Positions 9,310 to 20,783 are shown, numbered from the stretch's first letter. The stretch: 64,000 nt of DNA from Clostridium paraputrificum (GCF_900447045.1 NZ_UAWH01000014.1:1114501-1178500), one strand, 5' to 3'. Translations and numbers: made by a program. The notes: a model not told the origin generated them from the letters alone.

Positions 9310-9408
9310 AATTAAGAATTAGGCTCTAGTTCTTAATTATATATAAACATTAATAAGGAAGGAGGATATATAAAAAATTTTGGATGGTGACATTAAGTTG
9401 GCCAAACC
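9310..9408 (+). promoter_or_regulatory. Hairpin and second RAT-like element before the PTS gene
   Basis: A perfect 9-bp inverted repeat (AATTAAGAA / TTCTTAATT, 9310-9338) follows licT. At 9382-9408 the sequence reads GG-AT-GGT-GA-CA...TG-GCC-AAA-CC, the same architecture as the RAT upstream of licT, with one G-U pair. No overlapping U-tract terminator is visible after it. It may act as a vestigial or differently working antiterminator, or as a target that alters mRNA stability. Confidence 0.65.
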
Positions 9409-9447
9409 TTCATGATTCAAAAAATTAAATGAAAAATGGAGGAATAA

Positions 9448-11349
<1,902 letters not shown>

Positions 11350-11400
11350 TAGGTAAGAATTAAGATTTGTTCTTGTCTCTTACTTAATTAATGAAAGTGA

Positions 11401-12825
<1,425 letters not shown>

Positions 12826-13227
12826 AGAGCATTCAAACAAGACTGTAAATAATGAAAATACTATACAAATTCATTTACAAAAGAATATTACCTATTAAAA
12901 GGTAGTGTTGCACAAATAATACATGAATATAAGCAGGTAGCTAAATTATGATTTAGCTACCTATTATAATGCCTTCTTTTAAAAGCATTTGAAGGATACG
13001 CTATGCAACAAAAACTAATGGCCAATCCCATTAGTATTATACCTGGGGCATCGTTGTTATGTATAGCCAGATTAAAAATGGATATTGAAAAAAAGAATTT
13101 ACTAAATTTTAAATTATGAAAACTAACCTGTATAGAAAGTAGTTAATAATTCCGATAATAATATATAATTATTAGTAAAATAAAATATTGTTAAATCTAA
13201 TAAAATGTGCAAAGGAGGAATTTTATT
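12826..13227 (+). other. Gene-free stretch with hairpins and a possible mobile-element relic
   Basis: A strong hairpin (AGGTAGCTAAAT / ATTTAGCTACCT, about 12937-12962) and a second inverted repeat (ACTAATGG / CCCATTAGT near 13016-13037) are seen. Ends reading TAGTGTTGCA (12903) and TGCAACAAAAACTA (13003) are partly inverted copies of each other, so a small decayed element is possible. On the minus strand a start-less frame could encode a hydrophobic peptide (PGIILMGLAISFCCIAY). I cannot assign it. Confidence 0.35.
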
Positions 13228-13659
13228 ATGGGTATACAACACTCTGAAGTAAATTATGATAATTTAATAAATAATTTAGGGAACTGCTGTTTAACAGAAG
13301 AAAGGTGTGGAACTTGCAAGCAAAGTAATTGTTTAATAGGTTATTCGAAAAAATGTGTTATAAGCTGTTTAAAAAGTAGTGTTACATATGTTATAGATGG
13401 ACAAGCTAATATTCCAACTATAGATGGAAAAGTATATGATAAACATAATTTAATAGATGCAACTGCAGATGTATTAAAACAATGTAAGAACTGCAATAAG
13501 GATCACTTTGATAATTGCTTAATAAATGTTTTAAGAAATTGCTATGAAGTATTGTTATTTGGAGAAAAACAAGATTATAAAGGAAGTAATCTTTTATATT
13601 TAAATGATATAAAAAGCTTAGATGAAGAAATTGCAGAAGAATTATTAAAAAGATTATAG
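13228..13659 (+). CDS. Cysteine-rich small protein of unknown function
   Basis: The 143-residue soluble protein has about a dozen cysteines: NCCLTEERCGTCKQSNCL, KKCVISCLK, QCKNCNKDHFDNCL and RNCYE. The spacing suggests metal or Fe-S binding, but the pattern is not one I can name. There is no signal peptide. The ATG at 13228 has AAGGAGG 9 nt upstream; a longer in-frame start at 13207 overlaps that site and is rejected. The gene stands alone and is closed by a strong terminator. Confidence 0.7.
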   Translation: MGIQHSEVNYDNLINNLGNCCLTEERCGTCKQSNCLIGYSKKCVISCLKSSVTYVIDGQANIPTIDGKVYDKHNLIDATADVLKQCKNCNKDHFDNCLINVLRNCYEVLLFGEKQDYKGSNLLYLNDIKSLDEEIAEELLKRL

Positions 13660-13755
13660 AAAAGGTGTGGATTAGTTAATTTTATATATTTAGAATTATT
13701 TAGCTAAGAAACATCATTACATGAAAGATTAAATCTTAAATGGATAATATAGAGG

Positions 13756-13790
13756 GTCATTATAACAATTGTTATAGTGACTTTTTTCTT
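13756..13790 (+). terminator. Rho-independent terminator
   Basis: The stem GTCATTATAACA / GTTATAGTGAC (one wobble region, short AATT loop) is followed by TTTTTTCTT. It closes the cysteine-rich gene. Confidence 0.88.
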
Positions 13791-14056
13791 TAAAGGAAAT
13801 TGAATGTGTAAATAAAGAGTTGTATTGTGGCTTGTGTTGAAATTATGATAAAATAGAAAAATATTTAATTGTAGTAATCTAATCTTATCTTTTAAAAATA
13901 GAAGAGAAACTTTATATTTAAAATTACTATGGCTATAATAATACCAGTAGTTATATATTAATAGGTTTATTTACAATAAATGAATATACAGCAAGTACTA
14001 TAATTTTAATAGCTTTTAAAGTAATAGTATAACTAAATTATTAGAAGGAGATAAGA

Positions 14057-15217
14057 ATGAATAGGAAGTTTGGGAAATTCGCTAAGATAATTGTAGTATT
14101 TATAGCTGTAGTTATTATTAGTGCAATAATATTTAATAAGTTAATTAATACAAAGTATGAGTCATTAAATGATATGGATAGAAAAATATTAAATCAACTT
14201 TCAGAAGTTTATAAAATATATAATAATAATTCAAAGGAGATATGGAAAGAAGATTATAATGTAAATGATATCCCCATTGTGTTGACACCTGCAAAGAAAG
14301 AAAATGGTATGTTTCATTTATATTCATATGTAATAGGAGTAGATAAATTTAAAAGTTCAATATTTTCTAAAGAGATTGAAGTGCCAGAAGAAATGAACTT
14401 ACCTCCAATATACAAGGTATCATTTCTTTCTCCAACGTTACTTAAACAATGGTTACCTATAAATTTTATATTTTCAGATATAGATGATGAACATGTGGCA
14501 TTCTTTAAGTATAATCCAGTAAACACTGAATCTGAAGACACTGAGGAAGCTTTTAAATATTTTTTCATGCATGAAGTTTTTCATGAATATAGGCAAGTTC
14601 CAATTTGGAAAGATATTAATAGTTTAATTTCAAGTATATATACAGCAGAAAGAAATAAAGAACAATATCAACTTTTAATAACTGAGTTAGCAATTTTAGA
14701 TAAAGCAGAAAAAGCAGGTACAAAAGATGAATTAAGAAATATTTTAAATAATTTTGTTACTATAAGAGATTTTAGATATGATAAGTTTACTTATATGGAA
14801 CAAGAGAAAAAGGTTGAAACTTTAGAAGGAACAGCACAGTACATAGAATATAAATACTCAAGCTTGGTACAAGATAAGGTTAAGCCACCTATTACAGTTA
14901 ATGGAAATAAGTATAACTTTTTAGATGTATTTAATGAGAAAACATTAAATGCCTTTGTGAACTTAAATGGTTTTATAGATAAAGATTTATATTATTATAC
15001 AGGAGCTATACAAGAAACATATTTAGATAAATTGGAAGTTGATTGGAAAAATAGGGTTGAAAATAATGAGTTAATATATGATATTTTAAAAGAGGAAGTT
15101 AAAAAGAATTGGGTTAATAGTGAAAAAAGTGTAGATGATATAAAAAATGAATATGGATATAATAATTTTGAAGGTGAAGCAGAAATAATAGTAAATATAT
15201 TAAAGGAAAATAGTTAA
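14057..15217 (+). CDS. Membrane-anchored protein with HExxH motif, putative metallopeptidase
   Basis: An N-terminal membrane segment (residues ~8-30, FAKIIVVFIAVVIISAIIF) is followed by a ~350-residue extracytoplasmic domain. FFMHEVFHEYRQV (about residues 172-184) is a gluzincin/zincin-type HExxH zinc motif. A downstream glutamate in LEGTAQYIEYKY is a reasonable third ligand. I do not recognise the family. Zinc-dependent proteolysis at the cell surface is inferred from the motif only. It is monocistronic, with its own terminator. Confidence 0.72.
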   Translation: MNRKFGKFAKIIVVFIAVVIISAIIFNKLINTKYESLNDMDRKILNQLSEVYKIYNNNSKEIWKEDYNVNDIPIVLTPAKKENGMFHLYSYVIGVDKFKSSIFSKEIEVPEEMNLPPIYKVSFLSPTLLKQWLPINFIFSDIDDEHVAFFKYNPVNTESEDTEEAFKYFFMHEVFHEYRQVPIWKDINSLISSIYTAERNKEQYQLLITELAILDKAEKAGTKDELRNILNNFVTIRDFRYDKFTYMEQEKKVETLEGTAQYIEYKYSSLVQDKVKPPITVNGNKYNFLDVFNEKTLNAFVNLNGFIDKDLYYYTGAIQETYLDKLEVDWKNRVENNELIYDILKEEVKKNWVNSEKSVDDIKNEYGYNNFEGEAEIIVNILKENS

Positions 15218-15228
15218 TAAGTTTTGAT

Positions 15229-15265
15229 AAAAACTCTTACTTAAATTTAAAGTAGGAGTTTTTAT
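15229..15265 (+). terminator. Rho-independent terminator
   Basis: An AAAAACTC...GAGTTTTT hairpin (15229-15263) with an extended TTACTT/AAGTAG stem, just after the HExxH gene. Confidence 0.8.
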
Positions 15266-15310
15266 GTTGTAGAGAAATAAAAGAGGAATTTTAACAAAAA
15301 GGTATTATGT

Positions 15311-15339
15311 TTGACAATATCACTAATTAGTGATATATT
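15311..15339 (+). promoter_or_regulatory. marR promoter with embedded 20-bp palindromic operator
   Basis: The -35 TTGACA (15311-15316) and -10 TATATT (15334-15339) are exactly 17 bp apart. The spacer is filled by the perfect palindrome ATATCACTAATTAGTGATAT (15317-15336). The identical palindrome recurs at 15836-15855 before the pirin gene. The position implies that the MarR protein represses its own gene. Confidence 0.88.
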
Positions 15340-15371
15340 GAATCCATAAAAGATACAAAGGGATGAAAGTA

Positions 15372-15815
15372 ATGAAAGAAATTAAAGATATAATTAATGA
15401 GAATAAATTAGCATTATCTACATTAATCACATTTACAAGAGCAGAACATACTATCCATAAAAAGGAGTTAGAAACTATAAAAGAAAGTGGATTAACTACT
15501 GCTCAGTTTGGAGTATTAGAAGCATTATATAATAAAGGTGATTTAAGAATATGTGAGATTATAGAAAAAATATTGACCACATCTGGGAATATAACTGTTG
15601 TTATAAAAAATTTAGAGAAGGATGGATTAGTGAAAAAGAACTTAGATCCTAAGGATAAAAGATCTACTATAATATCAATAACAGATAGTGGGAAAAAAAT
15701 TATTGAAGATATTTTACCAAAACATATTGAAAATATTAATGAAATTTTTAGTGTTTTAACTAAAGAAGAGCAAATTACTTTAAAAAACATATTAAAAAAG
15801 TTTAAAAATATCTAA
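15372..15815 (+). CDS. MarR family transcriptional regulator
   Basis: The 147-residue winged-helix protein has a recognition-helix region ILTTSGNITVVIKNLEKDGLVKKNLDPKDKRSTIISITDSGKKII, cut here into its parts: helix ~65-85 and wing ~85-105. This is the standard MarR arrangement. A start at ATG 15372 is favoured because AAGGG lies 10 nt upstream, whereas ATG 15363 abuts it. Adjacent pirin and azoreductase genes and the shared palindromes suggest a quinone/electrophile-sensing regulator like MhqR/YodB, though this is inference. One cysteine-free sensing core means a thiol switch is not evident. Confidence 0.9.
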   Translation: MKEIKDIINENKLALSTLITFTRAEHTIHKKELETIKESGLTTAQFGVLEALYNKGDLRICEIIEKILTTSGNITVVIKNLEKDGLVKKNLDPKDKRSTIISITDSGKKIIEDILPKHIENINEIFSVLTKEEQITLKNILKKFKNI

Positions 15816-15835
15816 AAACAAAAAAATTTATCTAT

Positions 15836-15872
15836 ATATCACTAATTAGTGATATCTTAAGATTAATATAAT
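15836..15872 (+). promoter_or_regulatory. Second MarR operator and promoter of the pirin-azoreductase unit
   Basis: The 20-bp palindrome at 15836-15855 is identical to the one in the marR promoter. A -10 TATAAT lies at 15867-15872, so the palindrome covers the expected -35 region. Binding would shut off the downstream pirin and azoR genes. Confidence 0.85.
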
Positions 15873-15908
15873 GAAATTTCAAATAAAATAGATAGGAGCT
15901 AAAAAATT

Positions 15909-16790
15909 ATGAATAAGTTTAGAACAATAGAGAATATATTTAGAGGACCAGAACCTCATATGGTAGGGGATGGATTTAGAGTATAACAATATTTACCAGT
16001 AGGAGTAGGGGATATAAAACGCTTATCTCCATTTATATTATTAGATTATCATGCCCCACATTATTATGAACCGTCATCAATTAGGAGAGGTGTTGGAGCA
16101 CATCCTCATCGTGGCTTTGAAACTGTAACAATTTCTTATGAGGGAAGTGTTGAACATCATGATAATAAGGGGAATCATGGAATTATAGGCCCTGGTGATG
16201 TTCAATGGATGACTGCTGCATCAGGAATTTTGCATAAAGAATACCATGAAAAAGAATTTAGTGAAAGTGGTGGAATATTGCATATGATTCAACTTTGGGT
16301 TAATCTTCCTAAGAGTGAGAAAATGTCAGAGCCTAAATATCAAACTTTATTAAAAGAGAACATGGGAGCTTTTAAGCTTGATAATAATCAAGGAAAAGTG
16401 AGCATTATTGCTGGAGAGTTTAATGGAATAAAAGGGCCAGCAAGCACTTTTACTAATATAAATATTTATAATATAAATCTAAAGAATTATGGAAAAACTA
16501 TATTAAAAGAACCTGGTAATTTTAATACGGGAATATTAGTATTAAAGGGCGAAGTTAAAATAAATGAAAATCATACATGTAAAGAAACAGATTTTATTAT
16601 ATTTGACAACATTGATGGTGACATTTCAGTCCAATCAGTTACTGAAGAATCTTTATTTGTTGTACTAAGTGGGGAACCTATAGATGAACCAATTGTTTCA
16701 CATGGTCCATTTGTAATGAATACAGTGGATGAAATATATCAAGCATATGAAGATTTTAGAAATAATAAATTTGGAGTAGAAAACTTTTAA
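15909..16790 (+). pseudogene. Pirin family gene interrupted by one in-frame stop
   Basis: The 293-codon frame starts MNKFRTIENIFRGPEPHMVGDGFRV. It then meets TAA at 15984-15986 and continues in the same frame as QYLPVGVGDIKRLSPFILLDYHAP, HPHRGFETVTISYEG and DVQWMTAASGILHKEYH. These are the cupin metal-binding motifs of pirin (His residues and a Glu). The stop most likely arose from CAA to TAA. No frameshift is needed, and the rest is full length and intact. The broken state may be real or a base-call error; a later ATG would yield only the C-terminal part. Pirins often have quercetinase or redox-sensing roles. Confidence 0.88.
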
Positions 16791-16833
16791 AATAAATATA
16801 AATCAAAAATAAAGTTAAAAAGGAGTAGAAAAA

Positions 16834-17430
16834 ATGAGTAAAGTACTATATATTAAGGCAAACATTAAAAATGAAGGAGAGTCAAGGACTTTTAAAGTAT
16901 CTGATAGCTTTGTAGAAGAATATATGAAAAATAATCCACAAGATGAGGTGATTGTCTTAGATTTATATAAGGAGAAAATAGATTTTCTAAGACCTGAGGA
17001 TTTGGGAGTAGTATTTGGACCTAAAAATGAGGACAGCAAGAAGCATCCAGTATTAAAATATGCATATCAATTTGCAGAGGCAGATAAATATATAATTGCA
17101 GCACCTATGTGGAATTTAAGTATGCCAGCAATATTAAAAGCTTATATTGATTATGTAAGTGTTACAGGAATAACATTTAAATATACAGAAAAAGGTCCAG
17201 TAGGACTTTTAAATGATAAAAAAGCTGTGCATATAGTATCTAGAGGTGGAGAATATGGGGATGCTCCATATGAAATGGGAGATAGATATTTAAGAACTAT
17301 ACTTGGATTCTTTGGTATCCACGATATAGAAACTATAGCAATAGAAAATTTAGATGTTGCAGGTGTAGATGTTCAAGGTAAAATTGAAGAAGGAATAGAA
17401 AAATCCAAGTTAATTGCACAAAAATTTTAA
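16834..17430 (+). CDS. azoR: FMN-dependent NADH:quinone oxidoreductase / azoreductase
   Basis: A 198-residue AzoR/AcpD-type flavodoxin-like protein. The N-terminal FMN loop is YIKANIKNEGESRTF, and the flavin-contact segments are APMWNLSMPAILKAYIDYV and VSRGGEYG. It reduces quinones and azo compounds by two-electron transfer from NADH, protecting against electrophile stress. The gene lies 43 bp after the broken pirin gene and shares its operator-controlled promoter, which fits a MarR-controlled quinone detoxification unit. GGAG precedes the ATG. Confidence 0.92.
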   Translation: MSKVLYIKANIKNEGESRTFKVSDSFVEEYMKNNPQDEVIVLDLYKEKIDFLRPEDLGVVFGPKNEDSKKHPVLKYAYQFAEADKYIIAAPMWNLSMPAILKAYIDYVSVTGITFKYTEKGPVGLLNDKKAVHIVSRGGEYGDAPYEMGDRYLRTILGFFGIHDIETIAIENLDVAGVDVQGKIEEGIEKSKLIAQKF

Positions 17431-17518
17431 AGATATATTAAAAGAAAGATAAAATGGAACAAAAGCTTTTAAAGTGGACCATAAGTCAAGGACACAATAA
17501 AAAAGTTAAGAAGCTAAT

Positions 17519-17557
17519 AAAAGATGATTTCTAAATTATTTAGGAGTCATCTTTTTT
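17519..17557 (+). terminator. Rho-independent terminator
   Basis: An AAAAGATGA / TCATCTTTT outer stem with an inner CTAAAT/ATTTAG stem (17519-17557) ends in a T tract, downstream of azoR. Confidence 0.85.
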
Positions 17558-17619
17558 AAGTTTCATTATGCAAATTGTTTTTATGTTTTGATATTAATTT
17601 ATCAATTGTAGTTGCTATG

Positions 17620-17856
17620 ATATCAAGAGTTCTTGAATTTGAGATATGAGGCGATACGGATTAGCATTTCTTATAGGACATTTAATATCATATTTTCTCA
17701 TAATAGGTTGTAAGCTCTAATCCATCTAGCTGCTGCTTGTTCGTAGCGTCTAACACCAATAATATTCAAGTCAAATTCTGCTTCCTTAAAAATAATCCTA
17801 GGAAGCTTGCCTTTGAGATATTCTTCATCAAATATACAAAAGGATTTTATAAAAGT
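17620..17856 (-). mobile_element. Decayed IS3-type transposase remnant
   Basis: The minus strand encodes DEEYLKGKLPRIIFKEAEF followed by DLNIIGVRRYEQAAARWIRAY (about 17698-17840), characteristic of the HTH OrfA of clostridial IS3-family elements. Then, in a shifted frame, comes YDIKCPIRNANPYR, typical of the OrfB N-terminal region. Stop codons and frame changes show it is dead, and no terminal repeats were found. The surrounding 17560-18015 holds no other gene. Confidence 0.6.
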
Positions 17857-18019
17857 ATTGAAGAAACTGTGATATTAAGTTAATATATACATAAAATTAC
17901 AGTTTAAAAATAAAATTGTACAGGGAAAGATTAGGTGAAACCAATATTGGTTACTTTGCAATGGCAATAATTTTTAGTGTTATGATTAATTGATAAAAGA
18001 TGGTATTAGGGGTGGTTTA

Positions 18020-18187
18020 GTGAATAATAATATATCAAAAATTTGGTTCTTTGCAGCAACTTGTTTTATTATAATTGGAATAGTACGTAAACATGCTACG
18101 TATATAGTATTAGGTTGTGCATATATTTGTTTTGGTTTTTCTAAACAAAATGAGAAAATAAATAGTAAGGATGATAAAAACAAATAA
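18020..18187 (+). CDS. Small membrane protein, unknown
   Basis: A 55-residue frame starts at GTG 18020, 4 nt after AGGGGTGG. Two close hydrophobic stretches (IWFFAATCFIIIGIV and YIVLGCAYICFGF) are followed by a charged tail (KQNEKINSKDDKNK). It may be a short two-span protein. No family is recognised, and the gene could be spurious. Confidence 0.42.
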   Translation: MNNNISKIWFFAATCFIIIGIVRKHATYIVLGCAYICFGFSKQNEKINSKDDKNK

Positions 18188-18302
18188 CTACAAATACAGA
18201 ATGTATTATAGATTAGAAAATATATTGAAAAGAAATAAAATTTACCTTATAATGATAAAAAACTTATTAGATAACTATAAAGAAATATACTGGAGGATAA
18301 AG

Positions 18303-18623
18303 ATGGCTGGAAATAAAATAGTATGTCATTGTAAGAACGTAAGCTATATAGATATTAGAAAGGCAATGATTGCAGGTGCACGTACTGTAGAAGAAATAAA
18401 AGAGATGACAGGAGCAGGTACTGCTTGTGGTGGTTGCGTTAAAGAAATAGAAAAGATTTTAGCATCTGTTTGTGGATGTAAAGGAACTTCATTAGAATCA
18501 GTAGTAGAAGCAGTGAAAAATGGTGCTGATACAGTTGAAAAGGTTGGAGAAGTTACAGGGGCAGGTACTCAATGTGGAAGATGTAAGGCCTTAGTACAAA
18601 ACATAATTGAATTAAAAAGATAG
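18303..18623 (+). CDS. Tandem BFD-like [2Fe-2S]-binding protein
   Basis: The 106-residue protein has two repeats of the bacterioferritin-associated ferredoxin fold. Repeat 1 has C8xC10 and C42xxC45 (VCHCK...TACGGC); repeat 2 has C57xC59 and C91xxC94 (VCGCK...TQCGRC). Both share the GAGTxCGxC turn. Each set of four cysteines can hold one [2Fe-2S] cluster. BFD domains donate electrons or serve as scaffolds, but stand-alone tandem copies are less familiar. The ATG at 18303 with GGAGG 6 nt upstream is preferred to the longer frame from 18171. Confidence 0.85.
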   Translation: MAGNKIVCHCKNVSYIDIRKAMIAGARTVEEIKEMTGAGTACGGCVKEIEKILASVCGCKGTSLESVVEAVKNGADTVEKVGEVTGAGTQCGRCKALVQNIIELKR

Positions 18624-18645
18624 AATAATCTGTATATATAACTAG

Positions 18646-18685
18646 AATACCCATAAATAATATTATTTATGGGTATTCATTTTTA
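18646..18685 (+). terminator. Rho-independent terminator
   Basis: AATACCCATAAATA pairs perfectly with TATTTATGGGTATT (18646-18677), followed by CATTTTTATT. Confidence 0.88.
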
Positions 18686-18774
18686 TTCTTTAGGAAATTA
18701 TATCTATTATTAAATTGTGGATAACTTCAACTATTTAGCGATATATTAGTTTATTTCTTCCTAAAGAATAAAAA
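18680..18774. repeat. 95-bp segment with 17-bp terminal inverted repeats
   Basis: TTTTTATTCTTTAGGAA (18680-18696) is the exact reverse complement of TTCCTAAAGAATAAAAA (18758-18774). It may be a small non-autonomous element or an RNA structure. No second copy was seen in the window. Confidence 0.55.
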
Positions 18775-18915
18775 ATTGTATAAGGTAATAAAAGTGATGT
18801 AGTAGGAATAACAAGACCATTTATAATAGTTAGTATTAAAGAATATGGTATAATTGAAAGTATAAAACTAACAGTTAGGTAGGTATTTAACTACTAATTT
18901 AATTGGGGGAAAGCC

Positions 18916-19830
18916 ATGGATTATTATACAGCTTCAAAAAAGTTTATATTAAAGAATTCAAGACCGCTTGATATGGCCAGATGGAACTATTTATTTGAAA
19001 ATGGAAGTAAGGAAGAGGTCATTACTGCTTTAAAGGCATACCAAAATGATGATGGTGGATTTGCCAATGAACTGGAACCTGATTGTTGGAATATTAATTC
19101 AATACCCTTGCAAACATGGGTAGCAACTCAAATAATTAAAGAAATTAATTTAGATGATAAAAACCATCCAATAATAAAAGGAATTTTAGATTATTTATCT
19201 TCTAAGGATGAATTTGATGGACATAGGTGGCATGGCTTAAATACAGTAGTAACAAATGACAATTATCCTCATGCACCTTGGTGGTCTTATAGACAAAAAC
19301 AAGAATCAACATATAATCCTACGGCGAGTCTAATAGGTTTTATATTGAAATATGCAGAAAAAGATACTGATATATATAAATCAGCATGTGAGTTATCAAA
19401 AGAAGCTTATGATTATTTTAAAGATAATTTTCCTTTAGAATCTATGCATGAAAGTGCTTGCTTTGTAGAGTTATACGATTATATTAAAGAGTGCTCTATT
19501 TTAAACTTATTGGATATGAAAGAATTTAAAAGATTATTACAAAAACAAATTAAGCAAGTTATAACTTACGATACTAAAATATGGAACACTGATTATATAT
19601 GTAAACCATCATTGTTCATAAATAGTAAATCAAGTGATTTTTATTTAGAAAACAAGGAGATATGTGATTTTGAATACCAATTTATTTTAAAGACTCAAAA
19701 TGAGGATGGTTCTTGGGGAGTTACATGGGAGTGGAATGATTATCCTGAAGAATGGGCTATAAGTAAAAACTGGTGGAAGTCAGATATTATTATAAAAAAT
19801 ATTAAGTACATTAGAGAATTTAAATTATAA
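18916..19830 (+). CDS. Predicted alpha/alpha-toroid (prenyltransferase/squalene cyclase-like) protein
   Basis: QNDDGGFANELEPD near residue 50 and KTQNEDGSWGVTWEW near 265 are QW-like repeats of the squalene-hopene cyclase / prenyltransferase helical toroid. The 304-residue length covers only one toroid, and the catalytic DxDD of cyclases is absent. It is therefore likely a non-cyclase member of unknown function. The protein is soluble, with no signal peptide. GGGGGAAAGCC precedes the ATG. Confidence 0.7.
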   Translation: MDYYTASKKFILKNSRPLDMARWNYLFENGSKEEVITALKAYQNDDGGFANELEPDCWNINSIPLQTWVATQIIKEINLDDKNHPIIKGILDYLSSKDEFDGHRWHGLNTVVTNDNYPHAPWWSYRQKQESTYNPTASLIGFILKYAEKDTDIYKSACELSKEAYDYFKDNFPLESMHESACFVELYDYIKECSILNLLDMKEFKRLLQKQIKQVITYDTKIWNTDYICKPSLFINSKSSDFYLENKEICDFEYQFILKTQNEDGSWGVTWEWNDYPEEWAISKNWWKSDIIIKNIKYIREFKL

Positions 19831-19860
19831 ATTATGCTATATAAATGAGTGTTTTTAGGA

Positions 19861-19914
19861 TGTCAAATACTTTTGACATGAGTAAAATAGCCACTATCAA
19901 AGACTTTTGATAGT
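19861..19914 (+). promoter_or_regulatory. Two related palindromes upstream of an XRE regulator
   Basis: TGTCAAATACTTTTGACA (19861-19878) and ACTATCAAAGACTTTTGATA (19893-19912) share the core TCAAA-N4-TTTGA, spaced 34 bp apart. They lie 47-100 bp before the XRE gene and look like paired operators for it. Confidence 0.6.
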
Positions 19915-19960
19915 AGAAATTCATTTCAGGTTATAGACTGATAGTGCAGGAGGACATTTT

Positions 19961-20539
19961 ATGAAGATTGGAAAACAAATAAGAAAATATAGAACAGAGA
20001 TGGAGCTTTCACAGGATGAACTAGCTGAAAAGATTTTTGTATGTCGTCAAACTATTTCAAATTGGGAAAACAATAAGAACTACCCTGATGTGAAAAGCTT
20101 ATTATTGCTAAGCTCTCTTTTTAGTGTATCTCTTGACATATTAGTTAAAGGAGACCTTGAAGAAATGAAGGAAAAAATTAAATCAGAAGACATTAAGGAA
20201 TTTAACCATCTAAGTAGCATCTTTGCTGTGTTATTATTAGCAACTATTTTATTACCTGTTCCACTTGTACACTTTTTTGGGAAGATTGGAATGGGAATTT
20301 GGGGAGTAATTGCAATAGTTGCATTTTGCTATTCCTTGAAGGTTGAAAAATACAAAAAGAAGTTTGATATCCAAACATATAAAGAAATTCTTGCTTTTAT
20401 GGATGGAAAGAATATGGACGAGCCTCAAAAAAATCAAGAGTATGGAAAACGACCATATCAGAAAATTTTCTTAGCAGTAGGCGCTGGGACATTGGCAGTT
20501 GTAGTAGCCGTAATTATGGCTATTATTATAAAACTTTAA
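19961..20539 (+). CDS. XRE-family regulator with C-terminal membrane segments
   Basis: An N-terminal Cro/CI helix-turn-helix (residues 5-60: SQDELAEKIFVCRQTISNWENNKNYP) is followed by a linker and a pair of membrane segments near 90-130. Another membrane segment at the C-terminus is FLAVGAGTLAVVVAVIMAIII. Such membrane-tethered XRE proteins are common in Firmicutes and sense unknown envelope or stress signals. It stands alone between two palindromes and a terminator, so autoregulation is likely. Confidence 0.85.
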   Translation: MKIGKQIRKYRTEMELSQDELAEKIFVCRQTISNWENNKNYPDVKSLLLLSSLFSVSLDILVKGDLEEMKEKIKSEDIKEFNHLSSIFAVLLLATILLPVPLVHFFGKIGMGIWGVIAIVAFCYSLKVEKYKKKFDIQTYKEILAFMDGKNMDEPQKNQEYGKRPYQKIFLAVGAGTLAVVVAVIMAIIIKL

Positions 20540-20559
20540 AATATATAAGCTCTAATTAA

Positions 20560-20600
20560 TATACCCTATTATTCAAAAGAGAATATGGGGTATTTTTTTA
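20560..20600 (+). terminator. Rho-independent terminator
   Basis: ATACCC-TATTATTC pairs with GAATAT-GGGGTAT, then TTTTTTTATT. It ends the membrane-tethered XRE gene and directly abuts repeat copy A. Confidence 0.82.
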
Positions 20601-20691
20601 TTCCTTACCTTAAGTAAGAAGGGAATAGATATTTATTTTTCTGTGACTTGGAGCTTGCGACGGAACAAGCAAAATAAATATCCACCCCACC
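20601..20691 (+). repeat. Hairpin repeat, copy A (91 bp)
   Basis: Identical to copy B at 33186-33276 except for two bases. It contains the imperfect palindrome GATATTTATTTT...AAAATAAATATC enclosing an inner GCTTG / CAAGC hairpin. Related partial copies are C (22222-22301, opposite orientation, hairpin missing) and D (23822-23850). It encodes no protein and is either a MITE-like element or a mobile structured RNA. Confidence 0.85.
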
Positions 20692-20745
20692 TATAAATTA
20701 AAATGCAAAGTACACTATACAACTATGGTAAAATTTGCTATAATC

Positions 20746-20771
20746 ATATTGCAAAGCTTACTTTGCAATAT
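20746..20771 (+). promoter_or_regulatory. Perfect 11-bp-arm palindrome, operator of the small XRE regulator
   Basis: ATATTGCAAAG (20746-20756), CTTA, CTTTGCAATAT (20761-20771). It ends at the ribosome site of the downstream XRE gene, so binding would block transcription and possibly translation. A half-site TGCAAAG also occurs at 20704-20710. Confidence 0.75.
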
Positions 20772-20783
20772 GGAGGTGTTACT

